Positions 60,701 to 64,000 of a stretch of 64,000 nt of DNA are shown here, in pieces. This DNA comes from Lamellibrachia columna. Taxonomy: Eukaryota > Annelida > Polychaeta > Sabellida > Siboglinidae. The notes beneath the pieces are model-generated. The model was not told the DNA's origin. It made no database searches and saw only the letters and a program-made list of their open reading frames with translations. Where the stretch lies: contig OY759267.1 in NCBI GenBank assembly GCA_963662155.1, positions 19,786,438 to 19,850,437 on the forward strand. The letters are read 5' to 3'. The first letter of the stretch is position 1; every line of letters starts with the position of its first letter. A program made the translations under genes and the position numbers.

Positions 60701-63303
60701 CAATAGACCAGCACATTTTATCTTCAAGAGAAATTTTATTGTAACAACTGATCAGAAAAATCTGACTGACCTGAAATTGAAAACAAGATAAAAAGGAAAT
60801 ATGCATGGACAATGTGATGTTGTGAAACTCATGGACTTAATGTTAAGCACATGCATATGACGGTCAACATTAAAAAACTTCATCAATCAAGAAATCAAGC
60901 TGTCTGCACATCGTAGTTGTAACATGAAATCGATACAAATGTTATACTGTTGATTGAAACTGTCCTTTATGCCAATAATAAACACAAATACATTTTTGTA
61001 AAAGAACAGTAATAAGAACCAAAAACGGTACTACCAGTGGAGTTCCCTGGTGGACAACATGTGTTGTAAATTTGTTTAAAAAAAAATTTAGTTCAGAACT
61101 CGTCATTTTAAGATGGCAAACCCTGATTTTTATGTATAATAGAGATGAATAATAAATTAACATTTCGGTCAACTTTTACCGAAATGACATTCATTACTCC
61201 TTGTGGGTAAATAATAAATGAAGATCTTGGCCAAGTTTTACAGAAGTGGTGTTTTTCTGTGTGGGTCAAACATTAAATATTTTCATAATTTAACTAAGCT
61301 GGTTTTACCGCAGTAAAATACATAAAATAATTCATTTTACCACTTTTTTCTGCGAGTTTGCCATTTTATGCTTTATATAATAAACCGTATCTAATTGCAA
61401 TATTCCTGCAAGTTTTATATTTGAATAGTAAATAAATCTCGTGTTATGATTGGTTATGATCAGAGTATATTATTTTGTTAATTTTGCTTAGGTGACAGCT
61501 GTTACTATGATATATTAAAAAAAAACACCTTTGGGGTCTAATGGATTCCAAACAACCTTTAAGATTTAAGGTGTCATTACTTTAATTTCACAGTAGCCGC
61601 CTACCTTAAGCCAGCATATGTTTTGTATTCTTTTCAAAATGTTGAGCCATACCTATTGGCTAAAAATATGCCTACGTGTATCTGGAATAATGTTTGAGTT
61701 AGAAAATTTTTGACGTACATTTTCTATTTAAAAAAGGTAATTTCTTATAGTAAGTAAGTAAGTAAATGTGTTTCCTCATCATCATCAGTTACAGTATAAG
61801 GCAAAACAAAAACAATAAAAATGAGGTGGCTACCGGTGAAGTATATACTTTTCGGGCTGGTAGCCAGTTACATCAAGCTAGCAAATTCACAAATAAAAAT
61901 TGTTATATAAAGGTAATACTATATATGTGTGTAAGGGTCCGGAGATCTATCAACAATAATTATAATGTATGCACCAGCAACTATAAGATTTTAAACAAAG
62001 GATTTGTTGCTGCATGTTTCATTTCATAAAACACAGATATGGCAGTGCATTTCCATTATTCATTTTCAATACCAATTATAAATTTTCTGGTTTTGTACTT
62101 TAAAATGTAGTGATTACGAGTTTTTTTATTTCCACTGGTAATTTATTCCATAGTTGTGCCCCTGTTAATTTCAAAGAGTTCTCTCCAATCCGATTTTATA
62201 TGTTGGTATAAATGCATCCTGTCTTGAACTTCTCATCCTGACCTCCCTATTAAGTTTATAGAATTGATTGAATAAACAAGGGAGCAGATTACTGCTCTGT
62301 TTATACACAAATATAAGAATATTAAGTGTATATAATTCAAAATCTTTTAGAATATTGTAGTGTGATGGTACTATCGCGACGTTTACGTTTAGCTAATGTT
62401 TTAAGTAAGAGATTTTGGGCAACTTGTATTTTTGCGAAGCTTGTTTTACACGCAGCCCTGTATAATTCAATCCCATAACTTATATGGGGAAGTACATATA
62501 TATACTAGTATGTATACTACTCTATCCGATCCTTAGGACTGTTCAAAGCCTTTTACACTACACCCTCTGGCAAACCTGCTCATTCCACCACCAACTTGGC
62601 TCCTGTTGAAAGCATTCTTAAGTTTAACATATCAATGGAGACAAAGGAAGATTTTAAAAATAAATTGCTTATTGGTCCTTTTTCAATTATAAAGTATAGT
62701 GCGTTGTGCCGCAATTAATTAAGTAATTCTCAATAATAATAATATGAATTTAAATAAATTTAATATGAATTTATATAAAATAATATGTTCTCGGGAGCTT
62801 TATGTAAAATTTCGTAGGTTAAATGTGTATATGTAGTTAAGAGGATAAACTGTATAAAACAGACAAGCTGGTTAAAACATCTTATAAATTTACACCAAAA
62901 AGGATAACACTTTAAAATTATAATAAATCTATAACATATATTACATATACATAAAACATTTAAATGATATATATATATATCTTGTTCATTAAAAACACAG
63001 GGAAAGTGACATATTCAAATTGTTACACATAGGCTAATTTAAAAAGATGTACTACAAGTGTGCCAAGGTCAGGCAAAAAACATATTACAAAACTGTTAAA
63101 CTATACACAATGATAAATATAGCGCGAAATAAAAAATGTTTTTACTATTTATGCTGAAGTCTGACGAGTCTGAATGTTTTGGATTGGATGATCTTAACGT
63201 AACCAGTAAACGGTAGCTACATTGATATGTTCTGTTGGCAGGCTGACAGATGCAGAGCCTCAGAGTAAAACCGTTGAAAGTTTGAAATCTACGAGCGATG
63301 AAG
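51729..63303 (+). CDS. Unidentified gene, partial; continues beyond the window
   Basis: Suggested coding exons: 51729-51810 (starts MSKFLFSGLYNPQTW; ends phase 1 at G/GTAAGT) and 56243-56420 (acceptor TTTTTATAG, donor AG/GTACTA). They join in phase to an open product containing MKESRHIPGRTVPKILSRS and a hydrophilic helix-like EERHRMVLKELGWELTCY. Further phase-compatible candidates are 56594-about 56625 (weak donor), 56731-56780 (SSAESGKSKNSEQEKS) and 63242-63303 (LTDAEPQSKTVESLKSTSDE), the last pointing to continuation past the right end. Exons 56731-56780 and 63242-63303 cannot be joined directly, because their phases differ, so at least one exon is missing from the model. No domain or orthologue is recognised. 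An alternative first exon is listed separately. Exon reality rests on splice signals, phase and charged/serine-rich composition only. Confidence 0.4.
52690..52985. repeat. Tandem duplication of about 145 bp ending in TA microsatellites
   Basis: Two copies of a segment containing TTAGCCTTTCCACTG, GTTCAGTTCCGTC and ATGAAATTATGGGCGTGTAT, each followed by a (TA)n run (52821-52847 and 52951-52985). In the putative first intron of the unidentified gene. Confidence 0.85.
53109..53604 (-). mobile_element. Remnant of a hAT transposon with transposase C-terminus
   Basis: The minus-strand frame 53604-53486 reads VERSFYKIKLIKDEHRSTMS, then QNRPVHLIMLSMEW. This is the hAT C-terminal dimerisation motif (ERSFSKLKLIK..LRSTMSQ-type) as in ZMYM1-like domesticated or mobile transposases. 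The outer end near 53109 reads CAGTGCCGGATTAACAGTGT, a typical hAT terminus. The rest of the transposase is missing; another dispersed repeat abuts at 53605. Confidence 0.75.
53613..53750. repeat. Dispersed repeat (TATATAGCGC..GGCAGACCTGTTCATT family), copy 2
   Basis: Contains CTTATATAGCGCGGCATCCA, AAAGCGCTTCACACTCTACC and GGCAGACCTGTTCATTGCA, shared with 10575-10690 and 62505-62620. Confidence 0.65.
54111..54130 (+). other. Possible alternative first coding exon
   Basis: ATGGCACCTGCCAAGCGAGA is followed by GTGAGT, preceded by CG-containing sequence and in-frame with downstream exons of phase 2 (56731 or 63242). It would encode MAPAKR plus two bases. It is too short to judge from composition, and could be the start of this or another gene, or chance. 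54131-55258 has no other recognised feature. Confidence 0.25.
55259..55402 (-). repeat. tRNA-derived SINE
   Basis: On the minus strand the head reads GTCGTGGTAGCGTCGCGGTT and GAGTTTGAATCCTC (B box-like). The body follows with TTTCGTTCACCCCACG and CTCAGCTGTATAAATGAGTA. The body motif is shared with the SINE at 8211-8540. 55403-56242 after it has no recognised gene. Confidence 0.75.
57322..59617. repeat. 46-bp minisatellite, about 50 copies
   Basis: Head-to-tail units containing GTGTACATAGTCAAGGTATG and CATTAGTCTGACAGTTGT, with a small set of recurring variants (CTTACAG/CTGACAG, GTGCTCACAGG/GTATTCATGGG, TCAAGG/TGAAGG/TCAAAG). The CAAAG variant recurs at 57441, 57717 and 57947, i.e. 6 and 5 units apart, showing that multi-unit blocks were duplicated. 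Stops occur in the unit. The array lies between candidate exons of the unidentified plus-strand gene. Confidence 0.97.
59981..60198. mobile_element. Pogo/Tc1-like MITE, 218 bp
   Basis: Starts CAGTCGAACCTTGCTATC and ends CTGAGGTTCGACTG, matching the CAGTCGAACCTC-type terminus of pogo-related elements. The left flank is TA, as expected for this superfamily; the right flank is AA, suggesting one mutation or a shifted end. Confidence 0.75.
60199..62100. other. AT-rich stretch, no recognised gene
   Basis: Presumed intron of the unidentified gene. Several small open frames lack splice context or domains. A (GTAA)n-like run is at 61750-61765. Confidence 0.5.
62105..62480 (-). mobile_element. Decayed LINE reverse-transcriptase C-terminal fragment
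   Basis: Joining short minus-strand segments gives recognisable pieces of the post-catalytic region: DLYILNILIFVYKQS-like wording, then RSSRQDAFIPTYK, then a final TMEYKLPVE resembling the LWNKLP motif. Frames are broken by several stops and shifts. Family is near L2/Rex1-like LINEs. Confidence 0.5.
62505..62620. repeat. Dispersed repeat (GGCAAACCTGCTCATTCC family), copy 3
   Basis: Contains CTATCCGATCCTTAGGACTG, AAAGCCTTTTACACTACACC and GGCAAACCTGCTCATTCCAC, matching 53613-53750 and 10575-10690. 62621-63240 is AT-rich with no recognised feature. Confidence 0.6.
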
Positions 63304-64000
63304 GTAACAAAAGTATCTGATGGTAATTGCAATGTTTGTGTCACCCATATATGCATTGTGATTTTAAACTCATGATGCACTTGTGAGCACTGAGAATGAA
63401 AATGATTTGAAATGGCAGCAAATGTACCAAATTAATTATCTTTATCTAAGAATAGATAAATATGGCACACAGTGAAATACGTCATCAATCTGTTGAATCT
63501 CTTCACAATGACATCTGCTATGCTGTATACAGACTTCATTCATACTGCCATGTTACATGTGTGTGCCATTTATCTATTACTATTAGCTTCTTTTAACAGG
63601 TAATTCCAGGAACATAGTTGTCAGTGATGCTATCTTTAATATCCCTTGGAAAGCTGCTGCATTATCATTTGTCAACTTATACTTCAATAACTTATTTTAG
63701 TTGCATTTTGCAAAATATTCCTTCCATGTCCTCATATTTTCTCATCAGTTACATTTATTTCTGATTTTACTTTTATGTAAAATTGGATTTGGCTTTGATC
63801 ACTGTTGTGCTACATTAACAAGCATATTATATGTATCCATTTGTTATATTTTATGGTTACACTCATACAAAGGTTAATGACCTGCCCATTAATTTCTACC
63901 TCTGTACATTTGTTGTGGTAACTGACAAGGACTTGTTTGGTTTGTAATCGTATCGAAGAAACGCAGCACAGCCAAAGCTGAAGAGTCAACAATGCCTTAG

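Overview
The window is eukaryotic nuclear DNA from an animal: AT-rich, with small exons separated by introns with GT..AG ends, clear orthologues of metazoan membrane proteins, and dense non-LTR retrotransposons, hAT-type MITEs, tRNA-derived SINEs and minisatellites. The repeat mix (CR1-like elements with an SGNH/esterase ORF1, several tRNA-headed SINEs) fits an invertebrate such as a mollusc or another lophotrochozoan, but the species cannot be fixed from the sequence. There is no operon, phage, CRISPR or bacterial content.

Genes. Four complete gene models and one partial one could be assembled by hand from splice sites, reading phase and (where available) protein families. (1) Minus strand 10160-27327: an 11-exon WD40 gene of 520 aa with a seven-bladed propeller; orthologue not identified. 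(2) Plus strand 28235-33805: TMEM208, six exons, 169 aa. (3) Minus strand 37043-41810: TMEM231, a ciliary transition-zone protein, seven exons, 306 aa. (4) Plus strand 42099-46168: a two-exon zinc-finger gene of 602 aa. (5) Plus strand 51729 to beyond the right end: an unidentified gene of which only some exons are visible. Genes 1 and 2 are head to head (907 bp between start codons), and genes 3 and 4 are head to head (288 bp), so both pairs probably share promoters.

Repeats. 0.4-9.3 kb holds no recognisable host gene. It contains several minisatellites, a 3 kb DNA transposon with an 8-bp target duplication whose core is a 64-bp x 25 minisatellite, and 0.34 kb inverted arms outside it. Intron 8 of the WD40 gene carries a nearly complete CR1-like retrotransposon (about 13.1-18.1 kb, antisense to the host gene) with ORF1 (zinc finger + SGNH esterase) and ORF2 (APE endonuclease + reverse transcriptase), broken by two stop codons and a frameshift. 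Further truncated copies of this family lie at 0.77, 20.2, 22.15 and 48.3-49.7 kb. Other reverse-transcriptase fragments occur at 9.7, 24.4, 28.5 and 62.1 kb. Four hAT-like MITEs have 8-bp target duplications (three perfect, one 7/8). A 46-bp x 50 minisatellite at 57.3-59.6 kb lies in an intron of gene 5.

No concerted gene system is evident. The parts most worth checking are the unidentified genes, a duplicated partial TMEM231 exon, a tandem repeat that has duplicated a splice donor, and the layered transposon/minisatellite structure at 2.4-7.4 kb.
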